DNA of 64,000 nucleotides from Methylophaga sp. OBS1 (GTDB lineage Bacteria > Pseudomonadota > Gammaproteobacteria > Nitrosococcales > Methylophagaceae): the NCBI RefSeq assembly GCF_026319365.1, contig NZ_JAPDMS010000006.1:1-64000 (forward strand), read 5' to 3'. Shown here in pieces: positions 56,935 to 64,000 of this stretch; the first letter of the stretch is position 1; every line of letters begins with the position of its first letter. The position numbers were made by a program, and so were the translations under genes. The notes below the pieces were generated by a model. The model was given only the letters and a program-made list of their open reading frames with translations, was not told where the DNA came from and ran no database searches.

Positions 56935-57204
56935 TCAGCTCCGGTGAAATTCGGCCGGGGTTTTAGCGCGGATACTGAGGGCGTGGATCTGGCTTTGCAT
57001 CAAATCGCCCACTTCTGCGAAGACCAGCTTGTGCCGCTGGATCAGCGATAAGCCTTCGAAAGCGTCGCTGACAATCAGCAGATTATAGTGACCACCCCCA
57101 GTGTTGCCGGCATGGCCAGCGTGACTGGCACTGTCATCTTCAATTTCAATCAGTTCCGGGCCCAGTGTTTGCAGTGCTTGTTCAATTGCGTTGACGGTGC
57201 TCAT
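56935..57204 (-). CDS. BolA-family protein
   Basis: 89 residues with a BolA fold. It carries the conserved [24 protein letters not shown] with His residues that coordinate iron-sulfur clusters with monothiol glutaredoxins. An unusual His/Gly-rich insertion ([11 protein letters not shown]) sits before the core strand. BolA or IbaG subtype is not certain. Start overlaps yciI by four bases. Confidence 0.88.
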   Translation of the reverse strand: MSTVNAIEQALQTLGPELIEIEDDSASHAGHAGNTGGGHYNLLIVSDAFEGLSLIQRHKLVFAEVGDLMQSQIHALSIRAKTPAEFHRS

Positions 57205-57506
57205 GGTAAAACTTTTTTAAAGGGTTTGACGGTGACCTTGGCGTAAACATTCGCCGCCATATACGGGTCGGCGTTGGCCCAGGCTTCAGCGGCAGCCAGA
57301 TCGGTAAATTCGGCGACAACCAGGCTACCGCTGAAACCCGCCTGGCCCGGGTCTTCACTATCTACGGCGGGATGTGGGCCGGCCAGTATCAAGCGGCCCT
57401 CATCCTGTAGCGCTTTTAAGCGTGCTAGGTGAGCGGGCCTTGCCTCGAGTCGGCGGGACAGGCTGTCAGCTTGGTCTTCGCTGATAATGGCATAAAGCAT
57501 AGGCAT
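57201..57506 (-). CDS. yciI: YciI-family protein
   Basis: 101 residues. The YCII fold has [16 protein letters not shown] with the conserved His-like polar pair in [11 protein letters not shown] and the strand [17 protein letters not shown] ending in DPYMAA. Function is unknown. Located between yciB and bolA, the common order. Confidence 0.92.
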   Translation of the reverse strand: MPMLYAIISEDQADSLSRRLEARPAHLARLKALQDEGRLILAGPHPAVDSEDPGQAGFSGSLVVAEFTDLAAAEAWANADPYMAANVYAKVTVKPFKKVLP

Positions 57507-57517
57507 AAAAAGCGTTC

Positions 57518-58096
57518 CTACTTGGAAATTTCAACGGCGTGGCGCGCCAGGTAAATCGATTGAGCAATCACAAACACCAGTGTCAGCCCCAGCATTCCGA
57601 ATAGTTTGAAATTCACCCAGGTGGCCTCATCAAAGTTAAACGCCACATACAGGTTGGCGACACCGGAGCCAATAAAAAACACAATCCAGGCCAGGTTGAG
57701 TCTTGCCCAGACTTTGATCGGTAACTGGATGTGCTCGGCCATCATGCGTTCGAGCAGGGATTTGTCTGTAAACAGGTAAGCCCCGATAAAGACCAGTGCG
57801 AACAGCCAATTAACCGCAGTGGGTTTCCACTTGATGAAATCGGGGTTTTGTAGCCACAAAGTCAGTCCACCCAGCAGTACAACCAGCACCAGGGTGATAA
57901 GGTGGGCACGTTCAACTCTTCGGTGGCGCAGCCAGGTATAGCTGACCTGGAATAAGGTGGCAGCAATCATCACCGCTGTTGCCGCGTAAATGCCTTCTAT
58001 CTCATAAGTTTCACCATTGAAACTGTAGACGCCGCCACCCAGTTTGTAAGCGACAAAGAACAGCACAATGGGTAAAAAATCAAAAAATAGTTTCAT
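57518..58096 (-). CDS. yciB: YciB, inner-membrane septation protein A
   Basis: 192 residues with five or six membrane segments. It begins [18 protein letters not shown] and has [15 protein letters not shown] and [12 protein letters not shown], typical of YciB/IspZ. Loss affects cell envelope and septation. It is divergent from the RNase AM gene, with about 50 bp between. Confidence 0.94.
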   Translation of the reverse strand: MKLFFDFLPIVLFFVAYKLGGGVYSFNGETYEIEGIYAATAVMIAATLFQVSYTWLRHRRVERAHLITLVLVVLLGGLTLWLQNPDFIKWKPTAVNWLFALVFIGAYLFTDKSLLERMMAEHIQLPIKVWARLNLAWIVFFIGSGVANLYVAFNFDEATWVNFKLFGMLGLTLVFVIAQSIYLARHAVEISK

Positions 58097-58148
58097 CGAA
58101 AATTCAGATAATTAGGGTACAAAAACATTCTATCGTAAAATATGAGGT

Positions 58149-58979
58149 ATGACCCAATACGACTTACATACACACTCGACGGCTTCTGACGGCGCCCTGT
58201 CTCCGACTGAATTGGTTGCCCGAGCCAGTGAGCAGGGTGTGACCCACCTGGCACTGACCGACCATGATGGCACGGAGGGGCTGGATGAGGCGACCGTCGC
58301 AGCGCAACACCATGGTCTCAATCTGATTCCCGGTGTCGAAGTCTCGGTGAGTTGGCACGGCGCCACGGTCCATATTGTCGGCCTGCAACTGGATCCGCTC
58401 AATGAGACTTTGCAATCGGGTCTCAGCGCTCTGCGTGACTATCGTCGCGAGCGTGCCAGGAAAATCGCTGAGCACCTCAATAAAGCCGGTATTCCCGGCG
58501 CGCTGGAAGGCGCCGCAAAGTATGCCTCGGAAACCATGCTGGGACGCGTCCACTTTGCCCGCTTTCTGGTTGAACAGGGGCATGCCAGAGATATGAAAGA
58601 TGTGTTCAATCGTTATCTGGTCAAAAACAAACCCGGCTATGTCACAGGTAACTGGGCAACGCTGGAGGAAGCTGTCGGCTGGATTCGTGCTGCCGGTGGC
58701 CAGGCGGTGATCGCCCATCCAGCCCGTTATAAAATGACTAACAGCAAGCGCCGGCGACTGGTCGACGAATTCAAGTCACTGGGCGGCGAGGCGATTGAAG
58801 TCTCATCCGGCAATCAGCATCCTGAAGAAGTCCGGGTGATGGCCAGACTGGCGGAAGACTTTGGCTTACTGGCTTCCTGTGGCTCAGATTTTCATAGTCC
58901 TGATAATAACTGGATCGAACTGGGCAAAATGACGACATTGCCGCCTTTCGTCACACCCATATGGACACAGTGGCACTGA
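58149..58979 (+). CDS. PHP-domain 5'-3' exonuclease (RNase AM-like)
   Basis: The 276-residue protein has the PHP metal motifs YDLHTHSTASDGAL, LALTDHDGTEGL, IPGVEVSVSW and a C-terminal GSDFH. E. coli RNase AM (YciV) trims 5' ends of RNAs and acts on 3',5'-bisphosphonucleotides. It heads yciV-yciO-plsC. Confidence 0.9.
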   Translation: MTQYDLHTHSTASDGALSPTELVARASEQGVTHLALTDHDGTEGLDEATVAAQHHGLNLIPGVEVSVSWHGATVHIVGLQLDPLNETLQSGLSALRDYRRERARKIAEHLNKAGIPGALEGAAKYASETMLGRVHFARFLVEQGHARDMKDVFNRYLVKNKPGYVTGNWATLEEAVGWIRAAGGQAVIAHPARYKMTNSKRRRLVDEFKSLGGEAIEVSSGNQHPEEVRVMARLAEDFGLLASCGSDFHSPDNNWIELGKMTTLPPFVTPIWTQWH

Positions 58980-59025
58980 GCGTACAGGCTGCCAGCCAGG
59001 CAAACAACAAGAAAAAGAGAGAGAC

Positions 59026-59649
59026 ATGAGTCAGTATTTCCAGATCCACCCTGAAAACCCGCAGCTACGTCTGATTAAGCAGGCCTGCAAAATCATCCGT
59101 GATGGTGGTCTGGTGGTCTATCCCACCGACTCCGGCTATGCGCTCGGCTGTTACATTGGCGATAAAAACGCGATGGAGCGGATCCGACGATTGCGTGAGC
59201 TCGATGCGGATCACAATTTCACCCTGGTTTGCCGCGATCTGTCGGAATTGTCGACCTACGCGAGATTCAATAATGCCGTGTTTCGTTTGCTGAAGGCCTA
59301 CACGCCCGGTCCCTATACCTTTATTCTGCCGGCCACCAAAGAGGTTCCGCGTCGTCTCCAGCACGCTAAAAAGAAATCGATAGGTCTCAGGATCCCAACC
59401 CATCCCATTGCACTGGCCTTGCTGGAAGAACTCGACGAGCCTCTGATGAGTTCGACCCTGATACTGCCTGGAGATGATTTGCCGATGACAGAAGCGATGG
59501 ATATCGAAGATGCCATCGGTAAACAGGTCGATTTGATTATCGACGGCGGTGCCTGCGGCGCGGAACCAACCACGGTTGTCGAGTTTATCGACGACTTGCC
59601 GGAAGTTGTACGTATCGGCATGGGAGACCCTGCCCCGTTCCAGGCTTGA
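59026..59649 (+). CDS. yciO: YciO/Sua5-family protein (threonylcarbamoyladenylate synthase-like)
   Basis: The 207-residue YrdC-fold protein starts SQYFQIHPENPQLRLI. It has YPTDSGYALGC, the family substrate residues KKSIGLRIPTHP and the C-terminal EPTTVVEF. Sua5/TsaC makes the t6A precursor; YciO is a paralogue with uncertain activity. GAGAGAC precedes the ATG. Confidence 0.9.
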   Translation: MSQYFQIHPENPQLRLIKQACKIIRDGGLVVYPTDSGYALGCYIGDKNAMERIRRLRELDADHNFTLVCRDLSELSTYARFNNAVFRLLKAYTPGPYTFILPATKEVPRRLQHAKKKSIGLRIPTHPIALALLEELDEPLMSSTLILPGDDLPMTEAMDIEDAIGKQVDLIIDGGACGAEPTTVVEFIDDLPEVVRIGMGDPAPFQA

Positions 59650-59650
59650 T

Positions 59651-60325
59651 ATGGGCTGGTGGCTTGCAGGACTGAGCGTCAGTCTGGTTGTGGGTATTGG
59701 CTTGTTTCATGCCCGTGCTGACTGGGGCGGGGCCCATGTGAACTGGCTGGATGGCTGGACCCGCCTGATATGTCGCTATCTGCACGGCCTCAAACCTGAG
59801 CACAAGCTCGATTTGCCTGCGAGCGGCCCGGCCATCGTGGTGGCCAATCACGTGTCCGGCCTGGATCCTTTGCTGCTGATCGCGGCCAGCCGCCGGCCGT
59901 TACGCTTTTTGATTGCGACCGAGGAATATCAGCGTCCGGTTTTACACTGGATATTTAAACTGGCGGGTTGTATTCCGGTGGATCGTAAAGGCCGGCCTGA
60001 ACAGGCTCTGCGCACCGCCAGACGGGCTTTAGAGCAGGGTGAAGTCATCGCCCTGTTTCCACACGGCAAGATTCATCTCGACAGCGATCCGCCCAGACCC
60101 ATCAAGGGTGGGGTGGTTCGTCTCGCAGCCTGGACCGGCGCGCCGGTTCATCCGGTGCGCATAGATGGTGTCCGCGCTGAAGGCCAGGTTTTTCTGGCTC
60201 CATTTATAGCCGACCGCGTGACGCTGACGTTGCATCCTGCCCTGCAGGTAAAAGACACGGCTTCCAAATCCAGTCTGGAGCAGATTCGCTCAGCAATCGA
60301 AACACCAGCTGATTTATCTCACTGA
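59651..60325 (+). CDS. plsC: 1-acyl-sn-glycerol-3-phosphate acyltransferase family protein
   Basis: 224 residues from [10 protein letters not shown], one base after the yciO stop. An N-terminal membrane segment is followed by the HX4D motif NHVSGLDPL and the [13 protein letters not shown] segment. The third block reads FPHGKIHLD, where most members have FPEG. It probably adds an acyl chain to lysophosphatidate; the altered block leaves the acceptor open. Confidence 0.8.
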   Translation: MGWWLAGLSVSLVVGIGLFHARADWGGAHVNWLDGWTRLICRYLHGLKPEHKLDLPASGPAIVVANHVSGLDPLLLIAASRRPLRFLIATEEYQRPVLHWIFKLAGCIPVDRKGRPEQALRTARRALEQGEVIALFPHGKIHLDSDPPRPIKGGVVRLAAWTGAPVHPVRIDGVRAEGQVFLAPFIADRVTLTLHPALQVKDTASKSSLEQIRSAIETPADLSH

Positions 60326-60332
60326 TTTCAGT

Positions 60333-60361
60333 CTTGAAATCCGGAATGTTCTCCCCCATTT
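60333..60361 (+). promoter_or_regulatory. Sigma-32 heat-shock promoter of clpB
   Basis: CTTGAAA at 60333-60339, a 14-nt spacer, then CCCCATTT at 60354-60361. This is an almost perfect RpoH consensus and lies 34 bp before the clpB ATG, so clpB should be induced by heat shock. Confidence 0.88.
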
Positions 60362-60395
60362 CCCAGATAACACACTTTTTGAAGGGAAATTGTTC

Positions 60396-62981
60396 ATGCA
60401 GATCGATAAATTAACCAGCAAATTCCAGGAAGCGCTGGCAGCGGCACAGAGTATGGCCGTCGGTCGCGATCATCAATTTATTGAACCGGTACATCTGATG
60501 CTGGCCTTGCTACAACAGCAGAATGGCAGCGTGAAACCGATTTTGCAGCAAAGCGGGGTTAATGTGCCCGCCTATCAGGCGGAACTGGAACAGCAACTGT
60601 CGCGGATGCCAACCGTAGAGGGGGCTGGCGGTGATATACACGTCTCGCAGGATGTCAGTCGTTTGCTGAACCAGACGGATAAGCTGGCACAAAAACGTAA
60701 TGACCAATATATTTCCAGTGAGCTGCTTTTGCTGGCGCTGGTGGACGATAAAAACAAAGCGGGAGAACTGCTGCGTGAACATGGCGCCACCAAGGCCAAC
60801 CTTGAAGCTGCTATCGATAAAATGCGTGGGGGAGAACGCGTGACTGATCCGAATGCCGAAGAACAGCGCCAGGCGCTGGAGAAATTTACTATTGATCTGA
60901 CTGCCCGCGCTGAAGAAGGCAAACTGGATCCGGTCATCGGCCGTGATGATGAAATCCGCCGCACCATTCAGGTGTTACAGCGCCGGACCAAAAACAATCC
61001 TGTGCTGATCGGTGAGCCCGGTGTCGGTAAAACCGCGATTGTGGAAGGTCTGGCACAGCGTATCGTCAATGGTGAAGTGCCGGACGGCATGAAGCATAAA
61101 CGGGTACTGGTGCTGGATATGGGCTCATTGATTGCCGGCGCCAAATTCCGCGGTGAATTTGAGGAGCGTCTGAAAGCGGTGCTCAATGACCTGTCGAAAC
61201 AGGAAGGTCAGATTATTCTGTTTATTGATGAGATTCACACCATGGTCGGTGCCGGTAAAGCCGAAGGTGCGATGGATGCCGGCAATATGCTCAAACCCGC
61301 GCTGGCTCGCGGTGAACTGCACTGTATCGGCGCCACCACGCTGGATGAATACCGTCAGTATGTGGAAAAAGATGCGGCACTGGAACGTCGATTCCAGAAA
61401 GTCATGGTGGGTGAACCGACCGTTGAATCCACCATTGGTATTCTGCGCGGCCTGAGTGAACGCTATGAACTCCACCATGGGGTCGATATTACCGACCCGG
61501 CGATTGTGGCGGCGGCCACGCTGTCCAATCGCTACATTACCGACCGCAAACTGCCGGATAAAGCCATCGATCTGATTGATGAAGCGGCCAGCCGCATCCG
61601 TATGGAAATTGACTCCAAGCCGGAATCATTGGATCGACTGGAACGTCGCTTGATTCAGCTCAAGATTGAACGGGTGGCATTGCAGAAAGAGAGTGATGAC
61701 GCGTCGAAAAAACGACTGGACACGCTGGAAAGCGAGATGAAAAAGCTGGCCCGCGAATATACCGACCTGGAAGAAGTCTGGAAGTCGGAAAAAGCTGCGT
61801 TGCATGGCAGTCAGCATGTGAAGGAAGAGCTGGAAAAAGCCCGTCAGGAACTGGAGTCTGCCAATCGCAATGCCGACTACGAGAAAATGGCGAAATTACA
61901 GTATGGCCGTATTCCGGAGCTGGAAAAGCAGCTCGATATCGCCACCGAAGCCGAAATGCAGGAGTTTACCCTGCTGCGTAACAAAGTCGGTGAGGAGGAG
62001 ATTGCTGAAGTCGTGTCCAAATGGACCGGTATTCCAGTCTCTAAAATGCTGGAAGGTGAGCGGGAAAAACTGTTGAAAATGGACGAGGCTCTGCACCTGC
62101 GGGTTATCGGCCAGGATGAAGCGGTCAGTTCGGTCGCTAATGCGATTCGCCGTAGTCGTGCCGGCTTATCCGACCCCAACCGGCCTAACGGTTCCTTCCT
62201 GTTCCTGGGACCGACCGGTGTCGGTAAAACCGAGCTGTGTAAAGCTTTGGCGACTTTTCTGTTTGATACCGAAGAGTCGATGATCCGGATTGATATGTCC
62301 GAATTTATGGAGAAACACTCGGTCGCCCGTCTGGTTGGGGCTCCGCCGGGGTACGTAGGCTATGAGGAAGGGGGGTATCTGACCGAAGCCGTGCGCCGCA
62401 AACCCTACTCGGTGATTCTGCTGGATGAGGTAGAAAAAGCGCATCCGGATGTCTTTAACGTTTTGCTTCAGGTGCTGGATGACGGTCGTCTGACTGATGG
62501 TCAGGGCCGAACCGTGGATTTCCGTAACACGGTGATTGTGATGACTTCCAACCTGGGTTCCAGCGTGATTCAGGAAATGGCCGGTGAGGAGCATTATGAA
62601 GAAATGAAGTCAGCGGTGATGGAGATCGTTGGTCAGCATTTCCGTCCTGAGTTTATCAACCGGGTTGATGATGTGGTGGTATTCCATCCGCTGCAGCAGG
62701 ATCAGATCCGGGCGATTGCCGATATTCAACTGGCCCATCTGCGGGCCCGTCTGGGCGAGCGGGACATCAAGCTGCAGTTGAGTGAAGAAGCTCTGGACTT
62801 GATTGCCGCAGAAGGCTTTGACCCGGTATACGGGGCACGGCCCTTGAAACGGGTGATTCAGCACGAGATTGAAAACCCGCTGGCACAGGATCTGTTGTCA
62901 GCCAAGTTCAAGGCTGGTGATACCGTCAACGTTGATGTGGAAGGCGACAAATTGGTGTTTAAGGAATTGGTACTGCACTAA
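60396..62981 (+). CDS. clpB: ClpB disaggregase
   Basis: 861 residues from [17 protein letters not shown] lies ahead of this ATG. N-terminal domain, first AAA+ module (GEPGVGKTA), a long coiled-coil middle domain (about 410-530) and second AAA+ module (GPTGVGKTE). With DnaK it rescues aggregated proteins. Controlled by the sigma-32 promoter upstream and ended by the hairpin at 63020. Confidence 0.97.
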   Translation: MQIDKLTSKFQEALAAAQSMAVGRDHQFIEPVHLMLALLQQQNGSVKPILQQSGVNVPAYQAELEQQLSRMPTVEGAGGDIHVSQDVSRLLNQTDKLAQKRNDQYISSELLLLALVDDKNKAGELLREHGATKANLEAAIDKMRGGERVTDPNAEEQRQALEKFTIDLTARAEEGKLDPVIGRDDEIRRTIQVLQRRTKNNPVLIGEPGVGKTAIVEGLAQRIVNGEVPDGMKHKRVLVLDMGSLIAGAKFRGEFEERLKAVLNDLSKQEGQIILFIDEIHTMVGAGKAEGAMDAGNMLKPALARGELHCIGATTLDEYRQYVEKDAALERRFQKVMVGEPTVESTIGILRGLSERYELHHGVDITDPAIVAAATLSNRYITDRKLPDKAIDLIDEAASRIRMEIDSKPESLDRLERRLIQLKIERVALQKESDDASKKRLDTLESEMKKLAREYTDLEEVWKSEKAALHGSQHVKEELEKARQELESANRNADYEKMAKLQYGRIPELEKQLDIATEAEMQEFTLLRNKVGEEEIAEVVSKWTGIPVSKMLEGEREKLLKMDEALHLRVIGQDEAVSSVANAIRRSRAGLSDPNRPNGSFLFLGPTGVGKTELCKALATFLFDTEESMIRIDMSEFMEKHSVARLVGAPPGYVGYEEGGYLTEAVRRKPYSVILLDEVEKAHPDVFNVLLQVLDDGRLTDGQGRTVDFRNTVIVMTSNLGSSVIQEMAGEEHYEEMKSAVMEIVGQHFRPEFINRVDDVVVFHPLQQDQIRAIADIQLAHLRARLGERDIKLQLSEEALDLIAAEGFDPVYGARPLKRVIQHEIENPLAQDLLSAKFKAGDTVNVDVEGDKLVFKELVLH

Positions 62982-63003
62982 AAAAGCCCCGCTTTTGCGG
63001 GGC
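62980..63003 (-). terminator. Hairpin serving the minus-strand cynS unit
   Basis: GCCCCGC-TTTT-GCGGGGC. The A-run at 62980-62985 becomes a T-run on the minus strand, so this ends transcripts from cynS. Confidence 0.75.
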
Positions 63004-63019
63004 AGTACCGGTTACACAG

Positions 63020-63053
63020 GGGCGCTCAGCCGAGTTCTGAGCGCCCTTTTTTT
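63020..63053 (+). terminator. Rho-independent terminator of clpB
   Basis: A perfect 10-bp stem (GGGCGCTCAG/CTGAGCGCCC) and seven T. The T-run also supplies the cynS stop codon on the other strand (63052-63054). Confidence 0.85.
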
Positions 63054-63492
63054 ACCAGGCCTTATAGGGCAGGAATTTGCCATCCATAGTGAGAACGACG
63101 CGATCGCCTTTGGGATCGGCCTTACGCTCAACCGACATATTAAAATCAATCGCGCTCATAATGCCGTCGCCGAATTTTTCCTGAATCACTTCTTTCAGAG
63201 TCGGACCATAAACGCCGACAATTTCATACAGGCGATAAATCAGGGGATCAGTCGGCACAGCCTGATCCCAGACCTTGGTCGGGTAATCCTGTAAGGCCTG
63301 ACTGACTTCCGCTGGCAACTCCATAAACTGGCACAGCGCGGTGGCTTTATCTTCCGGCATGCTGTTCATACCCAGGCAGGCTGAGGTGGTCCAGACCGGG
63401 GACATGCCAATGGCTTCACCGATTTGTTCCCAGCTCAGGTTTTTACTTTTCTTGGCCACAATAATGGCCTCGGTCATGGCGACTTTATCCAT
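63052..63492 (-). CDS. cynS: Cyanate hydratase (cyanase)
   Basis: 146 residues with an N-terminal helical domain (AIIVAKKSKNLSWEQIGEAIG) and the cyanase C-terminal domain. The catalytic Arg and Glu are in YRLYEIVGVYG and the Ser in FGDGIMSAIDF. It decomposes cyanate with bicarbonate to CO2 and ammonia. It follows the FNT-channel gene on the same strand, so the channel may bring in cyanate. Confidence 0.95.
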   Translation of the reverse strand: MDKVAMTEAIIVAKKSKNLSWEQIGEAIGMSPVWTTSACLGMNSMPEDKATALCQFMELPAEVSQALQDYPTKVWDQAVPTDPLIYRLYEIVGVYGPTLKEVIQEKFGDGIMSAIDFNMSVERKADPKGDRVVLTMDGKFLPYKAW

Positions 63493-63516
63493 GTTGACTC
63501 CTAATTAGCGAGAGAA

Positions 63517-63539
63517 GCCGGCGCTGAGTCAGCGCCGGC
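63517..63539. promoter_or_regulatory. Intercistronic hairpin between the FNT gene and cynS
   Basis: GCCGGCGCTG-agt-CAGCGCCGGC, a 10-bp GC stem with a 3-nt loop and no T-tract. It may stabilise or process the joint mRNA and set a different level for cynS. Confidence 0.5.
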
Positions 63540-63555
63540 AGAGAAGGTGAACGGT

Positions 63556-64000
63556 TTAGGCTTTCACTGCGTCAGCAGAATCAGTTTTTACAGCCGGTTT
63601 ACGTAACTGGCCCGGTCTCAGGTGAGTGGCATACAGTACGCTGCCAGTCAGTAGCAGACCCCCAACGAGGTTGCCGAGAATGACCGGAATCTCATTCCAG
63701 AACAACCAGTCACCGACAGTGATCGGTGCACCCATCATCATGCCCAGCGGGAACAGATACATATTGACCACAGCATGTTCGAATACCAGGCCGAAGAAGA
63801 TGAGAATCGGCATCCACATAGCGATAACCTTGCCGCCGACTGTTTTCGAATACATGGCACCGACGACACCGATGGAGACCATCCAGTTACACAGAATGCC
63901 TTTGACAAATACGGTGAACCAGCCGGCCGCACCATATTCGGCAAATCCCAGCGTGCGTGCTTCAGCGGCACCGGCAAAGGCCTTACCCACGGCCGTCGGC
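63556..64000 (-). CDS. Formate/nitrite-transporter-family channel (C-terminal part, cut by window end)
   Basis: The last 148 or so residues of an FNT protein (FocA/NirC group): membrane segments, the pore segment FVKGILCNWMVSIGVV, and FEHAVVNMYLFPLGMM with the central His of the family. The frame is open to the window edge, so the start is outside. It precedes cynS by 63 bp on the same strand. Formate or nitrite are the usual substrates; cyanate is inferred from the neighbour. Confidence 0.85.
   Translation of the reverse strand, partial: PTAVGKAFAGAAEARTLGFAEYGAAGWFTVFVKGILCNWMVSIGVVGAMYSKTVGGKVIAMWMPILIFFGLVFEHAVVNMYLFPLGMMMGAPITVGDWLFWNEIPVILGNLVGGLLLTGSVLYATHLRPGQLRKPAVKTDSADAVKA

Overview
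The window reads as chromosome of a gammaproteobacterium with about even GC, most likely a methylotroph of the Methylophaga type. It opens with the last codons of a PQQ-dependent dehydrogenase that end like methanol dehydrogenase, followed by the XoxJ/MxaJ-type periplasmic binding protein found next to such enzymes. The housekeeping gene order is typical of gammaproteobacteria (petABC-sspAB, pilBCD-coaE-zapD-yacG, lptM-lysA-dapF-DUF484-xerC, waa/hld genes, yciB-yciI-bolA). The genus is an inference from gene content; no rRNA or other marker is present. I found no tRNA, rRNA, CRISPR array, intact insertion sequence or phage.

Layout. 1-5.3 kb: xoxF end, xoxJ, a DUF302 lipoprotein, an unrecognised exported protein, and a histidine kinase plus NtrC-type sigma-54 regulator that may serve this locus. 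5.3-10.4 kb (mostly minus): sspB, sspA, the bc1 complex (petA, petB, petC), pseudoazurin, and a decayed ABC exporter gene. 10.4-15 kb (plus): fmdB, DUF502, aspS, nadA, a small zinc protein, mutT. 15-20.5 kb (minus): yacG, zapD, coaE, pilD, pilC, pilB. 20.6-24.4 kb (plus): lptM, lysA, dapF, DUF484, xerC. 24.4-25.1 kb: about 690 bp without genes, packed with inverted-repeat elements. 25.1-29.3 kb: polA, DUF2782, thrB.

29.3-46.8 kb is an LPS inner-core and outer-core locus: waaC, hldE, gmhA (with an FAD oxidoreductase and an aldo/keto reductase), two WaaG-family glycosyltransferases, WaaP, a protein with two kinase-fold domains in tandem, galE, YrbL coupled to a carbamoyltransferase, an O-antigen ligase, a GT-B-like protein, an InaA-like kinase and waaF. 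Five kinase-fold domains and a carbamoyltransferase suggest a core that is heavily phosphorylated and carbamoylated, as in Pseudomonas.

46.8-64 kb: ZIP transporter, pgeF, an inositol-phosphatase-family enzyme, rsmE, a response regulator with a membrane tail anchor, prmC, an E1-like MoeB/ThiF protein paired with a JAMM protease, pmbA, a large PilZ protein, bolA, yciI, yciB, an RNase AM-like PHP protein, yciO, plsC, clpB behind a clear sigma-32 promoter, and cyanase downstream of a formate/nitrite-family channel cut by the window end.

The points most worth following are the two-component system at the xox locus (its kinase gene starts directly on a terminator), the tandem-kinase and YrbL/carbamoyltransferase set in the LPS locus, the tail-anchored response regulator, the FNT channel-cyanase pair, the PLWY quinol-site variant in cytochrome b, and the repeat cluster at 24.4-25.1 kb.
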